The position numbers were made by a program, and so were the translations under genes. Source: Sambucus nigra (taxonomy: Eukaryota > Streptophyta > Magnoliopsida > Dipsacales > Adoxaceae). From it: a stretch of DNA of 64,000 bases. Shown here in pieces: positions 36,971 through 48,083 of this stretch. Each line of letters begins with the position of its first letter. Positions within the stretch are counted from its first letter, which is position 1. The notes below the pieces were generated by a model. That model was given only the letters and a program-made list of their open reading frames with translations. It was not told the DNA's origin and made no database searches. Location of the stretch: assembly GCA_949130495.1 (NCBI GenBank), contig OX422207.1:708818456-708882455 (forward strand), in the 5' to 3' direction.

Positions 36971-39900
36971 TGTAACACCCCGCCTAATAAGATACCGGGC
37001 GATCACTCCAATATTAAATTAAAACAGGAGTTTCATATGGATCATTCTTAGCATCCCTGTCGAAAATCAATTTAATTACTAATATCCTATTAGGTGAGCG
37101 TTAAAAACTTTTATCTAACTACTCTTTTTAGCGACCAATTAAAAACATCCACAATTAAATGCGTAATTAAACTGAAATGAAAATGAAATAAATTAAAATA
37201 ACCGAACACTCGGCCCAAATATACAACCATATCGAATGCTGTACTGAAAGAATAAATAATTGCAATTGGGTCATTGGCTCGAATGCTTATACAATATCTC
37301 CTATCTAGAGTACAAGGAGAGAAACGTCTACCGATAACCTGCAAGCATCCACAGCTGCTGCAGCAGACGTCTGACTCGAAAGAATTTCCATCCAGGCGTC
37401 CCTGTGTCTGGACACCTATATATATATATATATATATATAGTATAGAGAAAGAAAGGAGAGTAGACAAACGGGTCAGGGCCCGAATGTTTTGAAAATATT
37501 TTGCAAGTGCATAAATGCTTTATTTTTAGAAAAATAGTTTTATCTCATATTTAAATTGGTATCGCACTCTCATGAGATACCCCTCACCTCTCCTCTAACA
37601 GTGCACACCTAGCGCATCCCTATAAAAATCCTAGTCAAGCTACCCTGCTAAACTAGTCTAATACCCAACCATTATCTAACCTAGATAGTCAAACAGATGT
37701 ACTAAGGGCTAAACTTCACTCTAATCTCGATGCTATGCCATGTTCGTGCGTGGGGTGTCTCGCGAAGCGAAATCCAAACAAGGAACCCCCCCGATACACT
37801 ACTATGAAGCAAGGTCGATCTTTGAGATCCGCCAGTCCCTCAGTACAGAAAGAAATATATAATATATATACCATAAACATTTAATATTATTAGAGCACTA
37901 AGGATTAAACTTCTCCACAATCTCAACACAATGCCATATTCGTGCGTGGGGTGTCTCGCGAAGCGAAATCCAAACAAGGAACCCCCCCGATACACTACTA
38001 TGCAGCACGGTCGATCGTCGGGATCCATTAGACCCTCGGCACTCGATTTATACACATACGTACATCTATAATATACGTCCGAATAATATCTCCCGGACTG
38101 AGGGTTACTTGATACATATAGTATTTATAAATACTTATCCTTTTCATTTCAAAAACTTCCATTTCCCTTCTCATATCCAGGAAATGTATTTATAGAAGAC
38201 AATTCATTATCATGAATTGCTTTAACAAATCATATACTTTTTGAAAGCCAATTTTATTAACATAAAAATGCTTTTCCTTTATCAATTATCCCATTTCCCT
38301 TTTTATACTCAGGAAATGTATTCAAAGACATTTTCATTATCATAAAAATGCTTTGATCATAACATATGCTTCCACATCCCTTCTTCCATCCGGGAAGTGT
38401 TACCGAAGCCAAATAATATAACCCATTTCCCTTCCTATATCCAGGAAATGTAATTAAAGCAAATCCATTATTATGAACTGCTTTAATAAACGCGTTCTAA
38501 GACCGCCCGTCCGGATTTCTCCACTGTGCGCGCCCCTAAATGGCTATCATCTTCCAGGGCCTCCAAGACAACCTGGGATCCTATATCGAAAGACGTCGGG
38601 AAGCGACCATGTGCCTGCGGGATAGTCAAGACCACACTCGGAATCTCCTAACCAGCGCAGAAAATATAACAACAAACGCTCACATGGCCTATAGGACTAT
38701 ATCCACCCTGCATCATTAGCCAGGGGGCTTCACCATACGAACGCAACTTCCCTTATGTAGCGATTTAGAGAGGTGTGTATCCTCATTTTTATTATTTATG
38801 AAAATCATTTGTCTTTCCATTTTGAAAACATTTATATTTTATTTTCAAAATCATTTACATCATATCATATATACTTTAATCACATAGTATATACATATAC
38901 CATATATTCATCCTTGAATATACATAAATGGCCATATTTGCCAACTATATATAGCGATGACCATTAATCCCAAAGATTCCCTCGAGGAATCATAATCATG
39001 CTTTCATATAAGCATGACACTAAACCAAAAGTATTTCCTTACTTTGTTCAATACTAATTACCTCAATCATCTCTTAAACGTTTATTTATCCTCAAAACCC
39101 TTATTTAGAAATCCCCATAAAAATCCCAAATGGTAATTCAACTCCCCATACTCTTAAAGGGAGAAAACTAGAAATTCTGGCCTAAGCGAATCGATTTGCC
39201 CCTTTAGCGAATCGATTCGGATGGGCGAATCGATTCGGTTCCCAATCCGAATCCATTCGAAAAGTATTCTTCAAACAGGTCTGTAAATGGCGAATCGATT
39301 CGGTCTGTACCCGAATCGATTCGGCCCATTGCAGAAACCCAATTCCCCTTAGGCGAATCGATTCGGCCTGTACCCGAATCGATTCGGCCTGTTCGAGGGT
39401 CACAGTTTGGGCGATTTTTCAATCTCCAAAATACCCAAAATTCAATCCAATATCCATTTAAATCCTAACTTGGTTTTATTACTACAAACCCAAAGTTTTT
39501 TTTATATCTCCTCAAATTCTTTAGAGGTCCTAACAATTCTTTTGAGAACCCCTAATATCTATCTCCAATAAGTTCTAACTAATGATTTCAGTCTCGGACA
39601 ACTTTCCGTAGAAAAATCACTATAAATCCAAAAAAATCAGAAAAATACGCGGTCGGCGCCCCGCGACCGCGTCGAAAAGATCTACAATTTTTATTTTTTG
39701 ACCAAGAGCCGAATCGATTCGCCATCGATTCGCCTCTAGGGCGAATCGATTCGGTAAGCACGCTGCCTACACTATTCATCGTCTTCTCCGAGACGGTTTC
39801 GGCCATTAAAGCTTCTCCCAAGCTTTTGTCGCCTCACCCAACGTCCTACAACCTCAACCAACTACAAATACCCATATATTAAGGGTTCTAAACATCCTAG

Positions 39901-40677
39901 AACCCTAAACCACCAATTAATTTTACATAAAACCTAAGTTTCTCCAATTAACCAATTTTAGGGGTTTATTCATTTTATCTCCCGAAAACTCGTTTTATCC
40001 ACGAATACCCAACCCAAAATCATTAGGGTTTGTTATACCAACTATGATATGAGATATTTATGCTCAAAAATAAATAAAGCAAGTAAACACTTGCCTCGTG
40101 GATAAAATCCGACGACCTCGAGTCGAATCCGACGGAGTTGGCCCGAGATCTCCCATTTCTTCTCCTCTTTCTCCTTCCTCTCTCTCTTCTCTCTCTTTTC
40201 TTTCTTTCTTTATCTTTTATTTCCCTCTCTTCCTCCGTTTATAAGGATAAAAGGGTTTTAAACCCTTAAAACCCAAAAACGAATCGTTTACCCAATTACG
40301 AGTTACTTTTACCTCTAAAATTACCCAAAACTCATTTTCGACAATCGGACACTCTTTTCCGACTATCTCGGACATTCCGAGACATGTGGCGCAGTCGAAA
40401 TTTCCATCCGAGGTACTTGACCGCAAATCACTATTCTAACCCAAAATAATTAAATGCGGTAGTCTTACTCAAAATCTTACCTCTTTTGTCGCTATACTCC
40501 ACGGCGACATATAATTAAATTACTTCAACCTATATAGTCCCAAAATAATTTATAACACCCTTCGAAAATATTTAAATCCTCGAAAATCCCAAAAATCACT
40601 ATTTCGAGAAATTCTCCAAATTCCAAATTATACTTAATTATGGAATCTAATCATCTCCAAAAGGGCGGGTTATTACA
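36971..40677 (-). repeat. Element F 5' LTR (right copy)
   Basis: 3707 bp, with the same internal landmarks as the left copy: acceptor-like 37416, (TA)n 37417-37440, repeat units at 37743 and 37940, palindrome cluster 39187-39388, donor-like 40094. Confidence 0.95.
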
Positions 40678-40682
40678 ATGAG
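40678..40682. repeat. Right TSD of element F (atgag)
   Basis: Exact repeat of 30825-30829. Confidence 0.95.
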
Positions 40683-40798
40683 ATTTGAAAATTTTTATTC
40701 CAAAATAGTGAGGTACGGATCAAGTGAGTGAATCCGGGTATATTGGTCATGCGACCCCAAGGTAGTGAGTTAAGTTTGGAGATAAACTAAATAATTTT

Positions 40799-41590
40799 GA
40801 GTCGGAATATAGACTCGGGTGAATTTTGAATTATGGACCAAGTGGGCGAGTCCGGGTATGTTTGTAATTATAGGTAAATATAATTGGGAAATTATGGAAA
40901 TAAATGTGTGACACATTGTGTGCGAAAAATGTGGAAAAGGAATTTATGAGATGTAAAAATGGACCAAGTGAGTGAGTCCGGGTATGTTGGTTATGTGACA
41001 CCAAAGTATTAAATTAATTATTAAGAGAGAGTAATTAATTTGGAGTCGGAACATAGACTCGGGAAATATTAAAATAATAAGAGTGTATTAATTAATTTAA
41101 TTAGAGTCGGTTTGTAGACTCGGGTAGGATTAAATTAATAAGGGTGTTAATTAATTTAATTAGAGTCGGTTTGTAGACTCGGGTAGGATTAAATTAATAA
41201 GGGTGTTAATTAATTTGATTAGAGTCGGTTTGTAGACTCGGGTAGGATTAAACTAATGGATGGGATAATTAGTTTTATCAGAATCAGATTGTAGACTTAT
41301 TAATTAATGTGATAATTAATTATATTAGAGTCGGACCACAGACTCAGAATTTGGGTTAATTAATTTAAGTGTAAATTAATTGTATTAGAGTCGAACCACA
41401 GACTCGGATTGGCATTAAATTAATATGTGTGTTAATTAATTTAATTAGAGTCGGGCGATAGACTCGGGGAAAGTATTATATTAATTGAGGTGTGAATTAA
41501 TTATATTAGAGTCGGACTATAGACTCGGGAAGACGATAAATTATTAAGTGAGAAAATTAATTACATTGAGTCGGACCACAGACTCAGGAA
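40799..41590 (+). repeat. Array of gagtc-N8-gactc hairpin units in element E
   Basis: Eleven units start at 40799, 41043, 41104, 41163, 41222, 41281 (worn), 41328, 41388, 41448, 41519 and 41568. Most are spaced 47-71 bases. Each has gagtc and gactc arms around an 8-base loop (such as ggtttgta or ggaccaca), separated by AT-rich linkers of the taattaatttaatt kind. Confidence 0.9.
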
Positions 41591-43031
41591 ATTACAGGCA
41601 GTGTACGGGATTTTGAGTACACGGAAAAGCCGGGGTTTATATTATATATATACGGTGTCGTGATAGTATATATATATACGTGTATTTATTGTGCGTGATA
41701 CTAAATATCAGTGATTAGATATTTATTAAATTTATATACTCCAATGCTATCAAGGGAGGTTGCGCGATGTGGGTGAATCCCCTAGCTTGAGGAGTAGGGC
41801 GAGTATATCCCCAGGTCATAGCGTCCGGTATATATGGGTGAGGGATTTATCTCACTTTCAGGGAAGGAATATGACCGCCTCCATTTCGTTTATATTTTGG
41901 TCCAAGTTGGTGAGCGATTCTAACTTGGGGAAACTAGGTTTTGTGAGCACACCTAGTGAGATAGCATTATAGAGGGAATCATCCGGTGAGGGTATACTCG
42001 GAAGGATGGATACGCGTATGATATATGTGTGGATGTTAGTAAAGGTACGTATAATATGGTAGTAAATATTATATGTAGGTGATAATCCAGTGCGTGATGT
42101 ATTTACCTTATATAACTCGGGTTACAGTTATATGTTGTTAATTAATGAGAAATTAATTAAGTTAATCATTTGTGGGAATAATACAGTGTGTGATGTATTT
42201 ACTTTATATAACTTGTGACACGGTTATATGCTGCTATTTAAGAGGAACTAATTAAGTTAATTGTGAAATAACTTATAATTCAATAATCATTATACTCGGG
42301 TTAGAGTAGTCTGGCAAGGGAAGGTTATACCAGGACTAGTTGGACGGGGTAGTACAACTAGGTGGGGTTAAGGTAACCTGTAGGTGTGCACAATAGTGGA
42401 GTGGTGAGAATGTCCACAAGGGAGTGCGACACTAACTTAAATATGAAGCGCATCCATGCATTTTAAATTACTGCAGTTAATTCACTTGCTAAATATTTTC
42501 AAAATGTTTTGGGTTCTAACCCTTGCTAAAAAACTATTTTCAAAAACCTTTTAGGTGTCCAGCCACAGGGACGCCAGGATTGATAATCTATTCCAGGGAC
42601 ACGGAGCTGCGGCATATGTGGATGCTAGCAGGAGTTTGGATTAGACGCATCATTCATTCATTCCTAGAGTAGGAATCTTGTATCAGTTTCAGTTTTATTT
42701 AGGGCTTGTTGCCCAGACTTCTCGGTACAGTTTTCAGATGTTGAATATTTGTATTTGGATTATTTCTTTGGTGGCCGGTGATTTATTCGGCATGTTGTGT
42801 ATTTATGATTCAGTTCATTTTCATTCAGTTGTGTGAATGGTTTATATTTAATTCCGCATGTATTGTTTTGTTTAATTAAAAAGTTAAAATTGGCACCAGT
42901 TTTGGAATACTAGGTGGTTAGTAAGTTTTAAAAAGTTTTCGACAGTGATGCTAAGGATGATCCAACTGGGATTCCTGTTTTAATTTGGTATAGGACTGAT
43001 CACCCGGTATTTTATTAGGCGGGGTGTCACA

Positions 43032-43523
43032 CGTATTACTAGAGAACCAATGGATGAGGGTTTCGGAGCCATCGTGAAGAACTGGAAGAAGTTCACACAC
43101 CCTACTGTCTCTGGTTTGCTTACTGACAGGGCTTTCAGTTATATTAGACAATATGGGAAAGTGGAGCGAACATTGTCAGTTGCTTTTGCCGGAGACAGTG
43201 ACTTGGGGTTGAAATACGTTCTTGAGGGGTGCTCTAAGTTGACGAAACTTGAGATTAGAGATATCCCTTTTGGAGATTCAGCCTTATATGCTGGTTTGCA
43301 TCACTATTACAATATGAGGTTTGTTTGGATGTCAACTTGTAAAGTTACTCGCCAGGGTTGCAAAGAGATTGCGCGACAAATGCCCCGTTTGGTAATGGAG
43401 GTTTTTAGTAGGGATAAGGTTGTAGATGGAGTGGATAACGATGATTTTGTTGATACATTGTATGTGTATCGATCTCTTGAAGGGCCGAGGGCTGATGCGC
43501 CAAATTTTGTGAAGATCTTGTGA
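43032..43523 (+). pseudogene. AFB4/5-type auxin receptor fragment, C-terminal part
   Basis: It continues the frame broken by element [91 protein letters not shown] and the terminal [14 protein letters not shown], ending at a native-looking stop at 43521-43523. This covers the last leucine-rich repeats and C-terminus of a TIR1/AFB protein, AFB4/5 branch. This half has no internal stop and is better preserved than the upstream half. No intron is seen. It lacks the F-box, so it could not act as a ligase receptor. Confidence 0.88.
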
Positions 43524-45479
43524 TTGGTAAGAGGGAAAGATATTCAACTGCTTTTATGGTGAGCTTATAAGCAAATGATAAAACACTTTTTGGTGGGCAA
43601 AGTGAAATACGTTGGGTATCTTTATCTGGCCTATGGGAAGGCCTTTAGCAAAGATGTGTGTACCACGCCTCATGGCATATTCGATTCGAGATTTTGTGCT
43701 TTTCTTGGATCTCATATTGGTAAATTCACACAAAAAATTTGAGCTTTAAGAAAGAATTTGGTATCTTGTGATTCAAACTCTTAACAAGATTTTTACGTGT
43801 CATTGTATGTGAAGTTACCAATGTGAGATTCAGGAAAGTGCAAAAAAATCTAGTTGTACCAGAATTCAAAGCAAAACCAGTTTGCTTGAGTGGCTTGGTT
43901 ATTTGAGGTGGTTACTAGAAGTGGGGTTAATTTAAAGGATGGATATCTTGAAATGGTATGGGACCATCCAGCATTGTTGTATTGGTAGGAATTGAGAATT
44001 TATGTTTATATCTTCTTTCATATTCATTTCATAAGAGGGCTTCGAAGACAGTAAAGGAGCTGTTGAGGTGCATTGTTTGAGTGATGAAGAAACAAGGGAA
44101 TTTTGATATTTTTTTCTCCGATGCCCAAGAGTAGAGGTTCAGATTATATTATGTTTTCTATAGAGTTGAGTAATGCTTATTTTTATTCAAATGTTAGTTT
44201 TAATAAATTTAAGCTGTAGAAGGTGAGGACTAATGCCCATAATGATACATCATTCTTCTCTTAATCTTTATTTTTTCTTCATCTTGTCAATTTCTAGAAA
44301 TGTTTGTGTTTCTTTGCAAAAAAAAAATAGCCTCTTTGCAGGTCATGGCCTTCCTAAGAGCTGGTCTAATATTGCCTGGGGCCTTTTGACCAAAAATATC
44401 CCCCCAACAAGGCAGCCAATCTCAAATAGGCCTCGGGCATTCTGACCCAAAATAATCCTTGGACATTGCATACCATTGTGGCATTGCATACCAACTTCAC
44501 TCTATACACTTATGACATTTCATACCAACTTCGGTTTTCTAACTTTTCTAAAAAAATTACTCTCTAAATTTTCGCTCTAAATGGGCTTGCAGCTCCCGAC
44601 CCTGATGGATTTATGGCCAGATTTTCACTAGTTGTTGGAATTTGTTTATTTTCACTGTTTTCTTGGGGATTTTAGGTATACTTGACATTGGGTTGTTGGT
44701 TTATTTGGTTGTATATGGTCTTAAAATTTTTGGGATGTCTTAAAAATAAATAAAATTCTGCCGATTTTTTTCCAGAAATATATGGTTGATGACATTCATT
44801 TTTTTTGTAGAAAGAATCATCAAAGAAGAAGAAGCTCCATCAACTGCGACAAAGGGTCTCAAATAATGCACTCCTAAAATTGTAGACTTTATTACTTTCG
44901 AACTTTTAAAAGTGGTTGTGGCACGTGAATCATTGTGAGCAAGGACCCTTCAACAAAAGTAGGGGGTACGCCAGTGGGTGAAGACTTTTGGGAAGTATAT
45001 ATTGAAAAAAAAATTGTAACAAATGAACCATTGCCTAGACCTTATGGAAACATGTCCACAATTGGAGATGCATATCATTCAACCGTAGCGTGACATATTG
45101 CTAATGTACTAATTTTTAATTTTATTTTTTAAAGTAAAATACTAAAGAATAAGTATCAGTGACTAACGATTGACCTTTTTTATTTGTAGGTCGAAGATGA
45201 TGTTTGACTTTGATGGACAAGGATCCTACATTATAAATTTTTTTGTTTCGCTTCATGTTTCCTCGCTTTTTCTTATTAGACATGTAGTATATTTTATTTT
45301 GTGGATGGATAATTGTTCCAAGCACAATTATGTTTATTTATGATGAATGCTATTGGTTTTAATTTAATCACGTTTTAATTTGATTATTGTCCTCTTAATT
45401 TAATGTTCTGGTAGTGTATTTGCACATAAATACGATTCATCTTATAAATGATTTTTTTAACACTTGTTCCCAGTCATAT
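43524..45479. other. CACTA right arm, mostly unassigned
   Basis: The first few hundred bases may be captured 3' flank of the AFB gene. Near 44950-45000 a possible transposase scrap reads GGTPVGEDFWEVYIEK. Nothing else is supported. Confidence 0.4.
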
Positions 45480-45868
45480 ATTGCAAAATAATATCAACAT
45501 TTTGTTTAATGCCGCTATTATCATTCTCGGTATTTTTTTATTACCGCCAAAAGCGTGTTTTACATTTAATAGGTGTTGCAAAAGGTTATTCTCAACATTT
45601 TTTTACTGCCGCAAAAATGTTATTACCAGCATTAATATAAATGGTCAAAAATACCGCTAACTTTTTACGACATTTTTTAAAATGCCGTTGTTCTTTTACC
45701 ACATTGCCTACCGCACTTGTGGAAATGTTGTCAAAAGTGTCGCTAACTTTTCGTGGCATTTTTTAAAATGCCGTTATTCTTTTACCACATTGGCTATTAC
45801 CGCACTTGTGGAAATGCCGCAAAAAGTGCTGTTAAAAGTGTTAGTGGCATTTTTAGTGCTTTTCTCGG
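45480..45868. repeat. CACTA subterminal repeats
   Basis: A unit of about 95 bases (gctaactttt, ggcattttttaaaatgccgt, ccgcacttgtggaaatg) is tandemly duplicated, with one copy starting near 45655 and the next near 45749. Many short tgccg and ccgc motifs fill the rest. Subterminal repeats of this kind bind the transposase-associated protein in CACTA elements. Confidence 0.75.
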
Positions 45869-45908
45869 CATATAATTTATGCCGGGAAAAATCATTATTC
45901 TTGTAGTG
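45869..45908 (-). repeat. Right terminal inverted repeat of the CACTA element
   Basis: Reverse complement begins cactacaagaataatgattt. The flanking triplets are ctt (left) and gtg (right), so the usual 3-bp TSD is not preserved. Confidence 0.92.
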
Positions 45909-46408
45909 GTGCTGCATCTTAGGTGGGAGTTGCAGGCCTCTTGCTTAGACGACTTCATTTATTTGACTCCACTACTAGCATATTCATTTAGTGGGGCATT
46001 TGTCACCCTTTCCATTATTCAGTTGTTTATTTGGACATTGTGATTCAGATATTTCTAGTATTGTCACTTTAGGATTTATTACTGTCTCGATGTTTTACTT
46101 TAAGTTTTATTGTTGGGATTTAGTTGTTCAATGTTTAAATTATTAGGATTATATGTTTTAGGAATATTGTGGTGTGATTCTTTAAATATTGAATTGTTGT
46201 AAATAATTAAATCTTTGTTTTCAAAATAAAATTTGGAAAGTAATGTAAAAAAAAATGGTTTTGACACTTAGCTTAATTAATTAGGGTGTTTAAATTGGAA
46301 TAGTTATTTTTTTTTCGACAGTGATGCTAAGAATGAACCAACTGTTCACCTTGATTTTAATTTAATAAAGGAGTGATCGCACGGTATTTAATTAGGCGGG
46401 GTGTCACA
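45909..46408 (+). repeat. Element C 3' LTR, second part
   Basis: It resumes at the point matching about 13429 of the 5' LTR and ends ggggtgtcaca at 46408. Relative to the 5' LTR about 10 bases (the tggaaggaac segment) are missing at the junction. Confidence 0.92.
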
Positions 46409-46413
46409 GCTAC
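46409..46413. repeat. Right TSD of element C (gctac)
   Basis: Exact repeat of 10921-10925. Confidence 0.95.
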
Positions 46414-47423
46414 CTGTGCCTGTAAAGAAGAAACTTCCTCCTCAATTGGACGTGTAGGTGAAGAAGTGGGGGTGGTGGCGTAGACATAGTATACGTCCTC
46501 GGACCAGTGTGATCAGAGGGCTGAAGCGGATCAAGGAAGACTCCCTCTAGGGGTGGAGAACTCTCTCTCACTACCTGTGGTAAATGACTCTCAGAACGAG
46601 CGAAAGTATTATGATCAATAATACCAGGTGTAGGGTGATGCAGATCACCCTCTAAAATAGGGACACCAGTAGTAGTGCAAATGGTGGAAATGAGAATCCC
46701 ATATGGAAGAGCAGGACGAACATGGATGGAACCATGAATAGTGACAGAAGATATGACTCAAAGCATGACGTTCGGAAGATCGATATCCCACCCCTGAGAA
46801 ACATGGTACATAAAGTAAATGATGTCTGACCCAATCTGTGTATGATTTATCTGGGGATAAATGGATGATGACACAAATCTATTTAGTACACAGAAGGAAG
46901 GGTAAAGCTGGCGATGATACATCGTAGAAACTGCCAGAGGAATCTCCCAGAAATAATGTCACAAAATATCATAATAAGTAGGTTCATCGTCAAAATAATG
47001 AGAGAAAACAACCTTTGGGACACGAGGAAGGTGCAGAAAAGCTGCTATGAGATCTGCGGTGATGAGAACAGGAACGCCACGTACAGTAGAAAATATCCCC
47101 TCAATGTGGGGAAGAGCACGGAAGAAAAGCTCTCGAACATTGTCCGGATAAACATCCCCACGAACCACAAACATAAAATCGCAACCTCTAGCAGAAAACC
47201 AACGAGGAATACCTAAGTCAGGAAACTCAGCATAACGAAACACCCTCTCGGAAACAACTGACCGAATATTGAGACCCAATGAGCAGTAATGATCATACTC
47301 AGCCTGAGTGGCCCACCTAACAGGTGAGTACGGGGGCCGACTAGCCTGAGCTCTCTGAGCTCGAGCAGAGGGTGGTGCCTCATCGAGTCGCCCAGAAAGG
47401 GCACCACGGCGTCTAGGTGGCAT
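46414..47423 (-). pseudogene. Plant transposon protein (PTP-type), N-terminal part
   Basis: The likely start is MPPRRRG at 47423. A basic, low-complexity N-terminus (residues 1-45) is followed by a globular domain: YCSLGLNIRSVVSERVFRYA, LGIPRWFSARGCDFMFVVRG, VYPDNVRELFFRALPHIEGI, TADLIAAFLHLPRVPK. An in-frame stop follows DIL at about 46956, but the frame reads on (INHTQIGSDIIYFMYHVSQG, DLPNVML, LPYGILISTICTTTGVPILE). This matches the layout of the putative plant transposon protein domain found in plant LARD-type elements, whose role is unknown. Element C splits it at 46409; the C-terminus is at 10925-10704. Confidence 0.7.
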
Positions 47424-47949
47424 TACCAGAAAGTGCAATGTGTGATGTAAAAAAAATATCGTCGCGGGGGAACACACACACACCTAAGGACCTATCTCCG
47501 TACAATCGTCCAACCAAACCACCGCGAACACCAGCCACACTCACAGTCAAAATCAGAATAGAAACATTAATTTTTCTCAAAAAAATAACAAATGAACATA
47601 GTTACCTCGAAACCACCGGAAAATGGGAACAATATGCTGGAGAAGAGTTGAAATCAAAATTGCCGGAGAACCACTGTCCAAAAAAGAACCTCGGAGAATC
47701 GTGCAATAGACGAGAAACTACTGTCTAAACAACTGACTGAACAACCCCTTAGATGATATAGGAGTAACAATGGCTGATCTAAGAGATTTAAGAGAGATAA
47801 ATGAAGCTCATAAGAGTTTGAAAGAGAAGACAACGGTGAAAAATGCAGCTCTTACAGCTGAAAATGGCAAAACTTTGAAATGAGAACAGATGTTTTCGCT
47901 TGAAAGAAATGAGAACGACGGCTTAAAATAAAACCTAATCTCACGAGAA

Positions 47950-48083
47950 GTCGTTCGAACGACTTAAGGATGTCGCTCGAACGATTTAAGGATGTCGCTC
48001 GAACGATTTAAGATTTCGCTCGAACGATTTAGGAAGTCGCTTGAACGACGTGTTCACGCGACATGAGATGTCGTTCGAATGAG
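47950..48083. repeat. tcgttcgaacga palindrome cluster in element B
   Basis: Six units such as gtcgttcgaacgac and gtcgctcgaacgat, spaced about 21 bases. Related but worn units are in both LTRs (about 9654-9735 and 51052-51130). Confidence 0.9.

Larger units (their letters stand above)
30830..40677 (-). mobile_element. Element F: young non-autonomous gypsy-type element with 3.7 kb LTRs
   Basis: Two nearly identical LTRs (30830-34530 and 36971-40677) surround only 2.44 kb of internal DNA; TSD atgag. PBS at 36957-36968 and PPT at 34531-34544 put it on the minus strand. The tail next to the PPT reads atttcgaggacgaaattc on the minus strand, typical of Tekay/Del elements. The internal region has no gag or pol, so it must rely on proteins from a relative. 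I count about 3 LTR differences in the first 250 bases, making it the youngest LTR element here. Confidence 0.93.
29526..43031 (+). mobile_element. Element E: solo gypsy LTR (about 3.65 kb), split by element F
   Basis: A single LTR from tgtaacaccccg (29526) to ggggtgtcaca (43031), made of 29526-30829 and 40683-43031. There is no PBS, coding region or second LTR, so the internal part was lost by LTR-LTR recombination. The ending is shared with elements C and F (gtgatgctaag, gatcac..ggta, attaggcgggg). Contents: donor-like ccag|gcaagtgg at 30165, gatcgatcgatcg patch at 30623-30657, a hairpin array at 40799-41590 and acceptor-like tttag|gtgtccag at 42554. Confidence 0.9.
21236..45908. mobile_element. 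Element D: CACTA (En/Spm) transposon carrying host gene fragments
   Basis: The left end cactacaagaaaa and right end ttcttgtagtg (reverse complement cactacaagaa) are classic CACTA terminal inverted repeats, with further similarity inward (ccggca on both sides). Right subterminal DNA is full of short gccg(c/t) repeats. The span is 24.7 kb, about 11.2 kb without E and F. No transposase ORF is readable; a short stretch near 44950-45000 reads GGTPVGEDFWEVYIEK, which may be transposase remnant. It carries pieces of three plant genes and an old gypsy pol fragment, so it is probably non-autonomous. Confidence 0.92.
10926..46408 (+). mobile_element. Element C: Tekay-like Ty3/gypsy retrotransposon
   Basis: 5' LTR 10926-13915, PBS, gag-pol, PPT, and 3' LTR 18753-21235 continued at 45909-46408 after element D; TSD gctac. 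Without D the element is about 10.8 kb. LTRs near 3 kb, a tRNA-iMet PBS, integrase after RNase H and a chromodomain-like C-terminus fit the Tekay/Del chromovirus lineage. Order of domains: gag, zinc knuckle, protease, RT, RNase H, integrase, chromodomain-like tail. At least four frameshifts and about 14 in-frame stops make it dead. Confidence 0.92.

Noticed and set aside
40799..41590. Regularly spaced repeats suggesting a CRISPR-like array
   Set aside because: Plant nuclear LTR context, linkers are repeated AT-rich text and not unique spacers, and no cas genes are present.
43050..43523. AFB-type frame as a functional host gene
   Set aside because: It lacks the F-box and most leucine-rich repeats, its upstream half has stops, and it lies inside a transposon.
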